Position numbers and translations under genes: made by a program. A DNA stretch of 64,000 nucleotides, taken from NCBI GenBank assembly GCA_964571965.1, contig CAZNFQ010000001.1, positions 1-64,000 on the forward strand, written 5' to 3'. The stretch's first letter is position 1. Every line of letters begins with the position of its first letter. The stretch is from Sabulitectum sp964571965. GTDB lineage: Bacteria > Fermentibacterota > Fermentibacteria > Fermentibacterales > JCC-6. This document shows, piece after piece, positions 1 through 10,238 of the stretch. The notes under the pieces are model-generated. The model saw nothing but the letters and a program-made list of their open reading frames with translations, was not told where the DNA came from and did not search any database.

Positions 1-10
1 AAGGAGAACG

Positions 11-38
11 GGGGCGCCTCTGAAGAAGCGCCCCTTTT
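11..38 (+). terminator. Rho-independent terminator of an upstream gene
   Basis: A perfect 7-bp GC stem (GGGGCGC at 11-17, GCGCCCC at 28-34) with a 10-base loop is followed by TTTT. The T-tract follows only in the + direction, so it probably ends a + strand unit lying before the window; it may also serve as a barrier for the convergent minus-strand gene at 53-532. Confidence 0.75.
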
Positions 39-52
39 ATATTTGGAGTAAA

Positions 53-532
53 CTAGCCCTTAAGGATCTTTCTCATCTCGGTCATGTTTTTCTTCATGTC
101 CCTGTTTGCCACGGCTATGGTGGTGAAGGCCTCATCGATGAACTGGAGCCTCTTTATGAGAACGTCCGTGAACCTGAGAAGCAGCTTGACGGCGATTGCC
201 GGCTTCTTCTCCATGAATTCACTGAATCTGTCCCAGGACATGCTGTACAGAACGCTGTCTTCAGTTGCGATGACCGTTGCGGAGCGTGCTGAACCTTCCA
301 GGAAAGACATTTCGCCGAATACGTCCCATTCTGAAAAAATAGCAAGGGGAACAGAGTCTTCGTCCCAGTTGTCGCTTGCGGTTGCAGCGCCCTGCTGTAT
401 GAGGAAGAGCTCCCTTGAGTTCTCACCTTTCCTGATTATCTCCTGGTCAGCCAGAAATACCTTCTTCTCACAGAATGAAAGAAACTCGGTTCTCTCTTCG
501 TCGGTAAGTTCATCAAGAAACTTTCTTGCCAC
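53..532 (-). CDS. Cyclic nucleotide-binding domain protein (single domain)
   Basis: This 159-aa protein is essentially one cNMP-binding beta-roll of the CRP/PKA regulatory type. The phosphate-binding cassette is visible at residues 72-87 (FGE...L...RSATV), with the Glu and Arg needed to hold the cyclic phosphate. No helix-turn-helix follows: the C-terminal 40 residues are helical and charged, so this is not a CRP-type DNA-binding regulator and more likely acts by protein contact. The start is GTG, preceded by GGGAGGG about five bases upstream. It is divergent from the lipoprotein operon at 603. The ligand (cAMP, cGMP or none) cannot be told from sequence. Confidence 0.85.
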   Translation of the reverse strand: MARKFLDELTDEERTEFLSFCEKKVFLADQEIIRKGENSRELFLIQQGAATASDNWDEDSVPLAIFSEWDVFGEMSFLEGSARSATVIATEDSVLYSMSWDRFSEFMEKKPAIAVKLLLRFTDVLIKRLQFIDEAFTTIAVANRDMKKNMTEMRKILKG

Positions 533-602
533 AATACCCTCCCTTGCAGTTTATGTTTAACAATAATATGAACAACACCGGAAAAAGAAAAGGAGTAGAG
601 AA

Positions 603-1715
603 ATGAGAGTACTCATCGGATGCCTTTCTGTTTTGCTGATAATTGCCGCCGGGTGCGGAGACGGATATGACGGTACCAACCCTGTGGACCAAATGACCAA
701 TGAGCCTGACACCGTTACCATTACGGCATTCGATACCCTGGGAGCGGAAATGGGCGATACCCCGGATGTTTTCGCATTCATAGTTGATGCGGCATATACC
801 CCGGATGGCAATGTTGCCGTTCTCGACGCAGGTAAAATAGTTCTGCAGGTGTTCACACCGTCAGGAGAGGAACTTTTCACGGTGGGCAGGAAGGGTTCAG
901 GCCCGGGCGAGTATCAGCTGCCTCTTGGACTGGCTGTAACGGATTACGGTTTCGTTCTTTCGGACATTTCAGGCGGCAAGCTGCTCAGATATGACACTTA
1001 CGGAGAACCCATGGACGAGATAACCGGCTTCTTCCCGGTTCCCCCGGTGAGGATCAGGGGTGCAGGCAGCAGATTCATTGCAACGGACTTCTTCATGGAC
1101 GTGTCAGATGGTGAACTGCCATCCGTGTCAATGGACTTCGTAGCGTACGCAGACAGTTCAGAACCGGTTCAGGTTTTCGAAAGACATCCCATGGATACCA
1201 ACGGAGGAATGATCAATTCCGACGCGGCCCCCGGCTTTGCCTTTGCTTCAGGACCCGGCGAAGAGGCCTACATTGTATTGATCAGCGATTCTCTTTTCAA
1301 GTTGACAGGATACACCGCAGGTGGAGAAAAAATACTTGACATGAATGAGGAAATGGACAGAATACCTCTCTCCAGTGAAGAAATGGAAGAGGAGGAATTG
1401 TCCATCTCACTTACCATAGAAAACGGGGAAAGCGCCCTGGCAACATCCAGAAATCAGCGGACGGACACTCACCGTGACATTATCGAAAGTGTGGGAGTGG
1501 ACAGTGAAGGCAGTATCTGGGTAAGAATGGGAGACACCGGCGAGACATATTTCCGGGTCTATTCACCTGGGGGAGAGCTTCTTCACATAGCAGTTCCCGA
1601 TGAATCGATGCCCGACGACGCACGCTACAGCATATCTCCCGAAGGTATGCTGGCATATGATTCAGACCCTGTGGACTGGCCCAAGGTTTATCTGCTGGAG
1701 GTTAACGGCAGATGA
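603..1715 (+). CDS. Lipoprotein with predicted beta-propeller (NHL/6-bladed type)
   Basis: A 370-aa protein with a lipoprotein signal peptide (hydrophobic core then LIIAAGC, lipidated Cys about residue 18). The mature part has repeated strand-rich units such as 'DAGKIVLQVFTPSGEELFTVGRKGSGPGEY' compressed here to its signature GxGPGEYxxP, typical of the 6-bladed beta-propeller family found in FCB bacteria. It is probably anchored in the envelope; its ligand is unknown. A good ribosome site (AGGAG) precedes ATG 603. Its stop overlaps the next start by four bases (ATGA), so the two genes are translationally coupled. Confidence 0.75.
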   Translation: MRVLIGCLSVLLIIAAGCGDGYDGTNPVDQMTNEPDTVTITAFDTLGAEMGDTPDVFAFIVDAAYTPDGNVAVLDAGKIVLQVFTPSGEELFTVGRKGSGPGEYQLPLGLAVTDYGFVLSDISGGKLLRYDTYGEPMDEITGFFPVPPVRIRGAGSRFIATDFFMDVSDGELPSVSMDFVAYADSSEPVQVFERHPMDTNGGMINSDAAPGFAFASGPGEEAYIVLISDSLFKLTGYTAGGEKILDMNEEMDRIPLSSEEMEEEELSISLTIENGESALATSRNQRTDTHRDIIESVGVDSEGSIWVRMGDTGETYFRVYSPGGELLHIAVPDESMPDDARYSISPEGMLAYDSDPVDWPKVYLLEVNGR

Positions 1716-3049
1716 TCCTGTTTCTGGCAATCCTGTCCCTTCCTGTTTTCACACATGAGTTCACAGGTGATGGTGAAATCACGGCAAGGGGATGTGTGGA
1801 GGATGCAACCGGTTACTTCGCCATCTGTACAGAGAGGGACTTTCCGGGAGGGCTACCGGAATCGTTTGCCGTTTACCTTGATATCAATGGCAGCACGACC
1901 ATGTCACATCCTGCCGGAACCGGCCTGGAGATCCTGAAGCTGTGCTCATTCGCCGGAGGCTTTACTGCCCTTGGCCAGAATCCCTCCACGAACAGCACCG
2001 CTGTGTTTCAGGTAAATGAACCGAACCTTTGTACGGAATTTCAGGACCAGTTCATGGAAAGGGCCGTGATGGTTCCAATGGGTAATCAGCTTATGGTTGC
2101 CGGTAATGATTTCCCTGACGTGCCCTCGGTAAGGGTTGCAGTTCTGGATGACAATCTGGAATTGCTGTCCAATAACGACTATCAGGGAATGAATATGATG
2201 GTGGCGGATGTTTCCTCCGTCGGCGGTGAATACTGTGTTCTGGGTTCTACGGAACAGAGCGGATGGCAGAGCGACATAACACTGTTCTTTCCTGAAACTT
2301 CTGCTGAATATCATTTTCAGCCAATGCCCGGAAGATTCGAACCTGTTGGAATTGAACCCCTGGAAGACGGCTGTGTGGTTATTGCCAATTCGATCACCGA
2401 CCAGAACGGAATGGTGGGGGAAATATTCCTTATGAAACTGGCTTCTGACATGTCTGCCGAGTGGACCGCATCACTGGGGGGAGCAAGCTGGTTGAATGCC
2501 ACTTCATCGGATATCACAGGTGAGGGGATCGCAGTTGCGGGATGGACCAATGATCTGAGCCTTTCAGAAACCAACCGTTCCGATCTTCTTATTGCGGAGT
2601 TCTCCGCTGAAGGCCAGCTTCTGTGGACCGGGGAATACGGGGGAGATACTGCTGATTATGCCCTTGAGATTGAAACATGTGAGGATGGAGGGTTCCTGGT
2701 CTCAGGGTGTTATGTCGCCGGGTATTACCAGGGACTGCTTCTGAGAACCGACTCACTGGGAACCCTTGCAGGAATGGGACTGGAGCCCGGGCATGAAAAT
2801 ACGTCATTCGTCTCCGTGTACTGCAATCCCTCCACGGACAATTCAATTACCGTGCATGTGCCTGAAGGGGACTCCCGCGGGGCGGAGGTTCTCATTCTTG
2901 ACATGACGGGGCGCACGGTGCGCAGTGCCGAACCGTTAAACGGAGTTGCGATATTCAATGGTCTTTCCGCGGGAATTTATCTGGTGGTGGCGAATACCGG
3001 GTCTGAAATCGCTTCGGCGAGGGTCGTGGTAACGGGAGGTGCACCGTGA
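1712..3049 (+). CDS. Secreted protein with C-terminal type IX-like sorting domain
   Basis: A 445-aa protein with a short signal peptide and a strand-rich body of unknown function that resembles a delta-60/propeller-like secreted protein. The last ~80 residues form the sorting domain seen in FCB-group proteins: NPSTDNSITV, then a strand with DMTGRTV, then GLSAGIYLVV. That domain normally directs surface attachment or release through a type IX system. It overlaps the preceding lipoprotein gene by four bases and is followed directly by an SGNH-like hydrolase, so the three probably form one envelope-targeted operon. Confidence 0.75.
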   Translation: MILFLAILSLPVFTHEFTGDGEITARGCVEDATGYFAICTERDFPGGLPESFAVYLDINGSTTMSHPAGTGLEILKLCSFAGGFTALGQNPSTNSTAVFQVNEPNLCTEFQDQFMERAVMVPMGNQLMVAGNDFPDVPSVRVAVLDDNLELLSNNDYQGMNMMVADVSSVGGEYCVLGSTEQSGWQSDITLFFPETSAEYHFQPMPGRFEPVGIEPLEDGCVVIANSITDQNGMVGEIFLMKLASDMSAEWTASLGGASWLNATSSDITGEGIAVAGWTNDLSLSETNRSDLLIAEFSAEGQLLWTGEYGGDTADYALEIETCEDGGFLVSGCYVAGYYQGLLLRTDSLGTLAGMGLEPGHENTSFVSVYCNPSTDNSITVHVPEGDSRGAEVLILDMTGRTVRSAEPLNGVAIFNGLSAGIYLVVANTGSEIASARVVVTGGAP

Positions 3050-3750
3050 TGCATCTGCTTTTCAACATTCTCGTTTCCGCCTCCACCACCATGCTTTTCG
3101 TTGGCAACAGCTACACATTCGGTAACGATGGACTATGGTCAATCACTGAGAATATCTACCAGTCGGCAACAGGCGACACCCTGGTGACCCTGCACCATAC
3201 CCAGGGCGGAGCCACATTTCAGGACCACTGGAACAACCCGGATCTCATGGAACTTATACAGACCCAGAACATAGACATTGCAATCTTCCAGGAGCAGAGC
3301 TGCATGCCTGTTATAGGCCCCTCCCTTACGTATCAGTACGGTGACAGTCTGGCGCTTCTATGCGTATCAAGGGGAATCCAGCCGTCGTTCCTGATGACCT
3401 GGGCCAGAAAGAATGACTTCCTGATGCTTAAGGGTCTTGATGCGGCGTACTCCAGAATGGGCTACAGGCATTTGTGTCCCGTTGCTCCCTGCGGAAGAGG
3501 GTTCCAGATGCTTCAGGGGGTTTATCCTCTTCTTGACCTTTACGAAGGGGACGGCGCCCATCCCTCTCTGGCCGGGTCATACCTTGCAGGCTGCATTGTG
3601 GCGGTATCCGTTCTGGAGGCCGATATCACATCCCCTGACACATGGGCACCCCCCGGTCTCTCCAGCATATTCGGGGAAGCAGTCAGAAACACCGCTGTTG
3701 AGGCTTGTTCCCTGTATACTCAGCCAATGGAGACTTCAGATGAAATATGA
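3049..3750 (+). CDS. SGNH/GDSL-like hydrolase family protein
   Basis: A 233-aa protein with a weak N-terminal hydrophobic segment. The SGNH signatures are visible: block I as FVGNSYT (nucleophile Ser about residue 22) and block V as DGAHPS (Asp169, His172). Family members hydrolyse esters on carbohydrates or lipids; the substrate here is unknown. I chose ATG 3049, whose A is the last base of the upstream stop (TGATG), about nine bases after GGGAGG; GTG 3046 is a possible alternative. It is the third gene of the 603-4390 operon. Confidence 0.7.
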   Translation: MHLLFNILVSASTTMLFVGNSYTFGNDGLWSITENIYQSATGDTLVTLHHTQGGATFQDHWNNPDLMELIQTQNIDIAIFQEQSCMPVIGPSLTYQYGDSLALLCVSRGIQPSFLMTWARKNDFLMLKGLDAAYSRMGYRHLCPVAPCGRGFQMLQGVYPLLDLYEGDGAHPSLAGSYLAGCIVAVSVLEADITSPDTWAPPGLSSIFGEAVRNTAVEACSLYTQPMETSDEI

Positions 3751-4390
3751 TGCTGTAATTCTGGATCTGGACGGCACCCTGCTGAATACTCTGCCGGACA
3801 TTAAAGAAATAGTCAATTCCGTCACCGGCAGCATAGGAATGGCTCCATTCACTGAGGAGCGCATAAAAGCCGCAGTGGGTTCAGGTGTTGAGAATCTGTT
3901 GAGAAAGCTGGGTGTTCCCGAACAATGGAACGCCGCCCTGGCAGGAGAGATCAGCTCCAGATATGCCCTTATAAGAGAACCTGCAGCCTGCATCTACCCG
4001 GGGGTGGAAGAAATGCTGGATTCACTGTTCAAAAACATTCCGCGGGTATGCGTTCTAAGCAACAAGCCGGAAGAAGCCCTGGCATACACCCTGAAACATT
4101 ACTTCCCCGGATATCCCTTCGCCCTTGCGAAGGGGTCTGAACCCGGAAATCCAGCAAAACCTGAACCGGAAGTTCTGCTGCAGATGCTCATGGAACTGAA
4201 AGTTATTCCTGAAAAGGCTCTTATGGTAGGCGACGGGGAAGCGGATTGTCTTGTGGCAAGATCAGCGGGAACGGATCACCTGGGTGTTCTCTGGGGATTT
4301 CGCACCAGAGCCAGGCTGGAAACGGAAGGAGCGGTTAATTTCGCCACAGTGCCCGGGGATGTGCTCAGGTTCATGGCGCTGGAACCCTGA
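3740..4390 (+). CDS. HAD-family phosphatase, phosphoglycolate phosphatase-like
   Basis: A 216-aa haloacid dehalogenase-type phosphatase. All four motifs are present: DLDGT at 9-13 (nucleophile Asp9, acid Asp11), SNKP at 107-110, the motif III Lys in AKPEP near 140, and GDGEAD at 164-169. The helical cap after motif I fits the Gph/PGP subfamily. The start ATG 3740 lies inside the end of the preceding gene and follows GGAG by about seven bases; an upstream extension in the same frame has no domain match. Its 3' end overlaps the convergent lipid kinase gene by 20 bases. Confidence 0.85.
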   Translation: MKYDAVILDLDGTLLNTLPDIKEIVNSVTGSIGMAPFTEERIKAAVGSGVENLLRKLGVPEQWNAALAGEISSRYALIREPAACIYPGVEEMLDSLFKNIPRVCVLSNKPEEALAYTLKHYFPGYPFALAKGSEPGNPAKPEPEVLLQMLMELKVIPEKALMVGDGEADCLVARSAGTDHLGVLWGFRTRARLETEGAVNFATVPGDVLRFMALEP

Positions 4391-5282
4391 GGCTTTCAGG
4401 AACGGAAACCAGCTCCAGAGCAGCTGCCCCCTGAATATCAACCGGTTCACCATCCAGCTCGAGAAGCAGAGGTGAGTTATTCAGAGTTTCAAGGGTAAGA
4501 ACGCTGCCTCGGGCTCCCCTTGCCCATTTTGTTTCACCAAGACGTCCGTCGAACACCCTGCCCAGATTCAAAGCTATGGAAACGAAGTTCATCGGTGTAA
4601 GGCAAAGTCCGTCCAGTTTGCCGTCGTCTGGAACAGCGCCGGGGGACAGGCGCATTCCGCCTCCGCTGTAGGTGCCGACTCCAGAGGTAAAGGTGAGGTA
4701 CCCGCCCTTATGGAAAACCCTGCCGTCGCAGGAAAACTCTCCCTGCCAGGCAGGCGGCAGCAGAGCTGAGAAAAGAAGACTCATCCAATAACAGGTTTTG
4801 TTCAGCGGAAGGCGTTTTCTAAGTTTTATCGCCCTTTTGAGAACAAGGGCGTCAAAACCGGTTCCCGATGAGTTGAGGAAGAACCTTTCCATGTGATTCC
4901 ATCTTGCAACCGCAGTATCGACTATTCTGAAACGTTCGCTGATCATTGCTGAAACTGCTTCATCCACAGTGAGGGCAGTAAAGCCCATTGATCTGGCCCA
5001 GTCGTTGCCTGAACCCGCTGGAATACATGCAAGGACCACATCCAGGTTTCCTGAAAGAACGGAAGCGGTGTCGGACAGGGTTCCATCGCCTCCGTAAACT
5101 GCTATTCCGCGGTATCCTGACAGCAAGGCTTTCTTTGTGATGGAGCGGGTATTTTCAGGTCCGCCTGTAACGAGGTAATCGAAGGAAATGCCCCTGTTTA
5201 AAAGGATATCCCTGACACTGTTCCATTTACTGCCTGCAGAACCGCCGCCTGCAAGGGGATTTACCACAACGAACCATTTCAA
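4371..5282 (-). CDS. Diacylglycerol/lipid kinase family protein (DAGK catalytic domain)
   Basis: A 303-aa protein of the YegS/DgkB family, which phosphorylates diacylglycerol or related lipids with ATP. The N-terminal ATP-binding motif NPLAGGG (8-14), the hallmark YGGDGT (63-68) and IPAGSGNDWAR are intact, and the C-terminal beta-sandwich with LDG...SVP is complete. Length is normal for the family. It is transcribed alone, convergent with the HAD gene and divergent from rex. The exact lipid cannot be decided. Confidence 0.88.
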   Translation of the reverse strand: MKWFVVVNPLAGGGSAGSKWNSVRDILLNRGISFDYLVTGGPENTRSITKKALLSGYRGIAVYGGDGTLSDTASVLSGNLDVVLACIPAGSGNDWARSMGFTALTVDEAVSAMISERFRIVDTAVARWNHMERFFLNSSGTGFDALVLKRAIKLRKRLPLNKTCYWMSLLFSALLPPAWQGEFSCDGRVFHKGGYLTFTSGVGTYSGGGMRLSPGAVPDDGKLDGLCLTPMNFVSIALNLGRVFDGRLGETKWARGARGSVLTLETLNNSPLLLELDGEPVDIQGAAALELVSVPESLRVPAP

Positions 5283-5339
5283 AACAAACCTCCGGTGGCT
5301 TTTCTAAACACAGTTGCACCGCAAGTCAATGCAGAAGGG

Positions 5340-5367
5340 TTGACGGGACGCCGTAATTGTTTAGAAT
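5340..5367 (+). promoter_or_regulatory. Sigma70-type promoter of the rex-hydrogenase operon
   Basis: TTGACG at 5340-5345 and TAGAAT at 5362-5367 are separated by 16 bases; each matches the consensus at five of six positions. The expected transcription start, about 5374, falls immediately before the Rex-box-like repeat. Confidence 0.65.
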
Positions 5368-5375
5368 ATGTGTGC

Positions 5376-5391
5376 TGTGAAAATAATAACA
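5376..5391 (+). promoter_or_regulatory. Rex-box-like operator
   Basis: TGTGA, six bases, TAACA: nine of the ten half-site bases match the Rex operator core TGTGA-N6-TCACA; the outermost T/A flanks of the full 18-bp consensus do not match. It overlaps the predicted transcription start of the rex-hydCBA operon, where a bound repressor would block initiation. This supports NADH-responsive autoregulation. Confidence 0.55.
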
Positions 5392-5417
5392 CCGTTACTA
5401 AATGAACGGAGATAGTT

Positions 5418-6050
5418 TTGATCCCAGACAAAACAGTTGAAAGGCTCAGTCTCTACCGCTGGCTTCTGGAGGGACGTGTGGAAAGGGGCACCGTTAACCT
5501 CTTCTCCCATCAGCTGGCTTCCATGGCCTGTGTAACACCTGCCCAGGTAAGACGCGATCTCATGGCCATAGGATACACCGGCAGCCCCAACAAAGGCTAC
5601 AGGGTGAAGGATCTGGCGTTGAGCATAGGCAGGGTTATCGACGGTGAAGAACCTGCCAGAGTCGCCCTTGTTGGAATGGGCAACCTTGGCAGGGCCATAG
5701 TCTCTTTCCTCAGGGGCAGAAGATCTGCTCTGCATGTGGTTGCCACATTCGACAGCGACAGTAAAAAGGCCGGACGAATGATAAGTGGAACGAAATGCTA
5801 CTCACAGAGCCGGATAGAAGAGGTTATCTCGGATCTGGATATCACAGTTGCCATTCTCACGGTTCCTTCGGAAGCGGCACAGACCGTTGCTGACAGGGTT
5901 GTCGAGGCTGGTGTCAGAGGAATACTCAACTACGCCCCTGTACCTCTCAGAGTACCCGAATGGGTCTATCTGGAGAACAGGGATGTTACAGCGGCCCTTG
6001 AAAAGGTCGCCTACTTCGCAAGAAAGTCTGCGGAAGGAATAAACCGATGA
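5418..6050 (+). CDS. rex: Redox-sensing transcriptional repressor Rex
   Basis: A 210-aa Rex homologue of normal length. Residues 1-80 are the winged helix, with the typical QVRRDL and a GY-rich wing. A Rossmann domain follows with GMGNLG at 86-91 for NAD(H). The C-terminal helix that swaps between subunits is present. Rex binds its operator when NAD+ is high and leaves it when NADH rises. The start is TTG 5418, with GGAG about eight bases upstream; no in-frame ATG fits. It overlaps hydC by four bases, so the repressor and its presumed target are one operon. Confidence 0.95.
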   Translation: MIPDKTVERLSLYRWLLEGRVERGTVNLFSHQLASMACVTPAQVRRDLMAIGYTGSPNKGYRVKDLALSIGRVIDGEEPARVALVGMGNLGRAIVSFLRGRRSALHVVATFDSDSKKAGRMISGTKCYSQSRIEEVISDLDITVAILTVPSEAAQTVADRVVEAGVRGILNYAPVPLRVPEWVYLENRDVTAALEKVAYFARKSAEGINR

Positions 6051-6508
6051 GAAACATCACGGACATACTGAATGCCCATGCAGGAGAGGGAAGGGACAAG
6101 CTCATTCCCATTCTTCAGGAAGTACAGGAGGAGGAGGGATTCCTCTCACGTGAATCAGTGGAGAAAATAGGCAGGCTCCTGGATCTCCCTGCAAGTAAAA
6201 TATTCGGCGTGGCAACATTTTATAACCAGTTCAGGTTCGAGCCAATGGGGAAATATCACATTCAGATATGCAGGGGAACGGCTTGTCATGTTAAGGGTTC
6301 GGTGAAGGTACTGGACTCCCTGGTGAACGAACTTGGAATAAAACCGGGAAACACAACCCGTGACGGTCTTTTCAGCCTTGAGGTGGTTGCCTGTATAGGA
6401 GCCTGCGGCCTTGCCCCGGTAATTGCCGTGAACGGTGAATTCCATGCAAGGGTCGACGGAGAACAGATTCCCCGGATCCTGGATTCCTACAGAAGAAAGG
6501 CAGAGTGA
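6047..6508 (+). CDS. hydC: NADH-dependent hydrogenase small subunit, NuoE-like [2Fe-2S] protein
   Basis: A 153-aa thioredoxin-fold [2Fe-2S] protein of the NuoE/HydC/HndA family. Cluster ligands are Cys75, Cys80, Cys116 and Cys120 (CRGTAC and CIGAC). The N-terminal helical domain (LIPILQEVQEEEGFL) is characteristic. In trimeric hydrogenases it passes electrons to the flavin subunit encoded next. ATG 6047 overlaps the rex stop, and only one base separates its stop from hydB. The symbol follows Thermotoga-type hydABC naming. Confidence 0.92.
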   Translation: MRNITDILNAHAGEGRDKLIPILQEVQEEEGFLSRESVEKIGRLLDLPASKIFGVATFYNQFRFEPMGKYHIQICRGTACHVKGSVKVLDSLVNELGIKPGNTTRDGLFSLEVVACIGACGLAPVIAVNGEFHARVDGEQIPRILDSYRRKAE

Positions 6509-6509
6509 A

Positions 6510-8504
<1,995 letters not shown>

Positions 8505-8518
8505 GGAAGGTGAGTAGC

Positions 8519-10237
8519 ATGAACGTCACCATAAATGACAGAACTCTGGAAGCCAACCATGGCGAGACGATCCTTAACGTTGCAGCCAGGGCAGGCATAA
8601 AAATACCCACACTCTGCCACATTGATGGCCTTGCTCCAAGCGGCGCGTGCAGAATGTGTGTTGTGGAAGACATGAAAACAGGAAGACTGGTTCCCTCGTG
8701 CTCGCAGCCTGCAACGGATGGCATGACCATAAAAACCCACTCTGCAAAGGCCCTGGAGGCAAGAAGGACCATCATAGAACTGCTTCTTGCCAATCATCCC
8801 GACGATTGCCTTTACTGTGTGAGGAACGGAAGCTGCACCCTCCAGGACCTGTCAGAGGAACTGGGGGTGAGACAGAGAAGATACGCCGGTGAAAGATCCA
8901 GATATGACCTGGATGTATCAAGCCCCTCCATAGTAAGAGACCCTGATAAGTGCATACTCTGCGGTAAATGTGTCAGGGTCTGCGAAGAGATACAGGGCGT
9001 CAGTGCCATAGACTTCGTGGGAAGAGGCAGCTCAGCCCACATAAGCTGTGCATTCGAAGAGGGTCTCAATGTATCCAGCTGCATCAACTGCGGCCAGTGC
9101 ATCATGGTGTGTCCCACAGGGGCACTTTCAGAGAAGGGCAGCACCGCGGAATTCCTTGCGGCGGTGAGAAACCCGGATGTAACCGTAGTTGCGCAGCATG
9201 CGCCGGCCATCAGTGTCTCCATAGCCGAAGAATTCGGTATCAAAGCCGGTACCGACATCGTGGACAGAATGAACGGCGCCATGCGAAGAATGGGAATAGA
9301 CTACATCTTTCCCACTTCGTTCAGTGCCGATCTTACAATAATGGAAGAGGCTGCTGAACTGGTGGAGAGGATAACCACAGGGGGAAAACTTCCCATGTTC
9401 ACCAGTTGTTCCCCGGGCTGGATAAAATTCATGGAAGAATTTTACCCTGATTTCCTGGAGAACGTTTCTTCCTGCAAGAGCCCTCAGCAGATGATGGGCG
9501 CAGTGGTCAAGAGAATCTGGGCCCTGGATCAGGGTCTGGACCCCGGGAAGATCTTCCATGTGTCCATTATGCCCTGTACCGCAAAGAAGTTCGAATGCCA
9601 CAGGCCGGGAATGGGCGAAGGCTCCATAAGGGACGTGGACGCCGTTCTCACCACCAGGGAATTCGCAGGGCTCATAAAGATGTTCGGCATCGATCTTGCA
9701 ACCGTGGCCGGTGAACCCGCCGACAATCCCCTGGGTGAGAGAAGTTCAGCCGGCAAGATATTCGGAACCAGCGGCGGGGTAATGGAAGCTGCTGTGAGAA
9801 CCGCTTATTATATGGTGACTGGAAAGGAGATTCCCCAGCTTGAAGTTAAGGAGCTGAGGGGATTCCAGGGCATAAAGGAAACCACACTGAAGATCGGCGA
9901 CCTCGAGCTCAGGGCAGCCGTGGTAAGCGGGCTGGGTAACGCCAGAAAACTGCTTGACGCCATCAGGAAAGGTGAAAAGGAGTACCATTTCGTGGAAATA
10001 ATGACCTGCCCCGGAGGGTGCATTGCAGGCGGCGGACAGCCCTTTGCACAGGATCCGGAGGTTGTCAGGGCAAGAATGCAGGCCCTGTACTCCATAGACA
10101 AGGCTTCATCACATAGAATATCCCATGGCAACAAGTCCGTGATGAAACTCTACGCCGATCATCTTGGCAAACCGGGCGGCCACAGGTCCCATGAGCTTCT
10201 TCACACCGTTTATGCTGAAAGAAAGGTGATGAAGTAG
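8519..10237 (+). CDS. hydA: [FeFe] hydrogenase catalytic subunit
   Basis: A 572-aa catalytic subunit that forms H2 at the H-cluster. Visible in order: [2Fe-2S] ligands Cys33, 44, 47, 61; the His-Cys cluster His93, Cys97, 100, 106; two [4Fe-4S] ferredoxin motifs (145-155 and 188-198); L1 TSCSPGW at 295-301; L2 MPCTAKK at 351-357; L3 MTCPGGC at 495-501; and a C-terminal small-subunit-like domain. L1 carries Ser where many enzymes have a second Cys, together with SSCKSPQQ downstream. Start ATG 8519 follows AAGGTGA; GTG 8510 would overlap that ribosome site. With hydC and hydB this is a trimeric NADH-linked, probably bifurcating enzyme. No hydEFG maturases are in the window. Confidence 0.95.
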   Translation: MNVTINDRTLEANHGETILNVAARAGIKIPTLCHIDGLAPSGACRMCVVEDMKTGRLVPSCSQPATDGMTIKTHSAKALEARRTIIELLLANHPDDCLYCVRNGSCTLQDLSEELGVRQRRYAGERSRYDLDVSSPSIVRDPDKCILCGKCVRVCEEIQGVSAIDFVGRGSSAHISCAFEEGLNVSSCINCGQCIMVCPTGALSEKGSTAEFLAAVRNPDVTVVAQHAPAISVSIAEEFGIKAGTDIVDRMNGAMRRMGIDYIFPTSFSADLTIMEEAAELVERITTGGKLPMFTSCSPGWIKFMEEFYPDFLENVSSCKSPQQMMGAVVKRIWALDQGLDPGKIFHVSIMPCTAKKFECHRPGMGEGSIRDVDAVLTTREFAGLIKMFGIDLATVAGEPADNPLGERSSAGKIFGTSGGVMEAAVRTAYYMVTGKEIPQLEVKELRGFQGIKETTLKIGDLELRAAVVSGLGNARKLLDAIRKGEKEYHFVEIMTCPGGCIAGGGQPFAQDPEVVRARMQALYSIDKASSHRISHGNKSVMKLYADHLGKPGGHRSHELLHTVYAERKVMK

Positions 10238-10238
10238 C

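Noticed and set aside
9403..9423. HydA L1 motif TSCSPGW taken as evidence of a dead enzyme
   Set aside because: A Ser at this place together with a Cys in the following SSCKSPQQ segment is, as I recall, a recurring natural variant of [FeFe] hydrogenases; L2 and L3 are intact.
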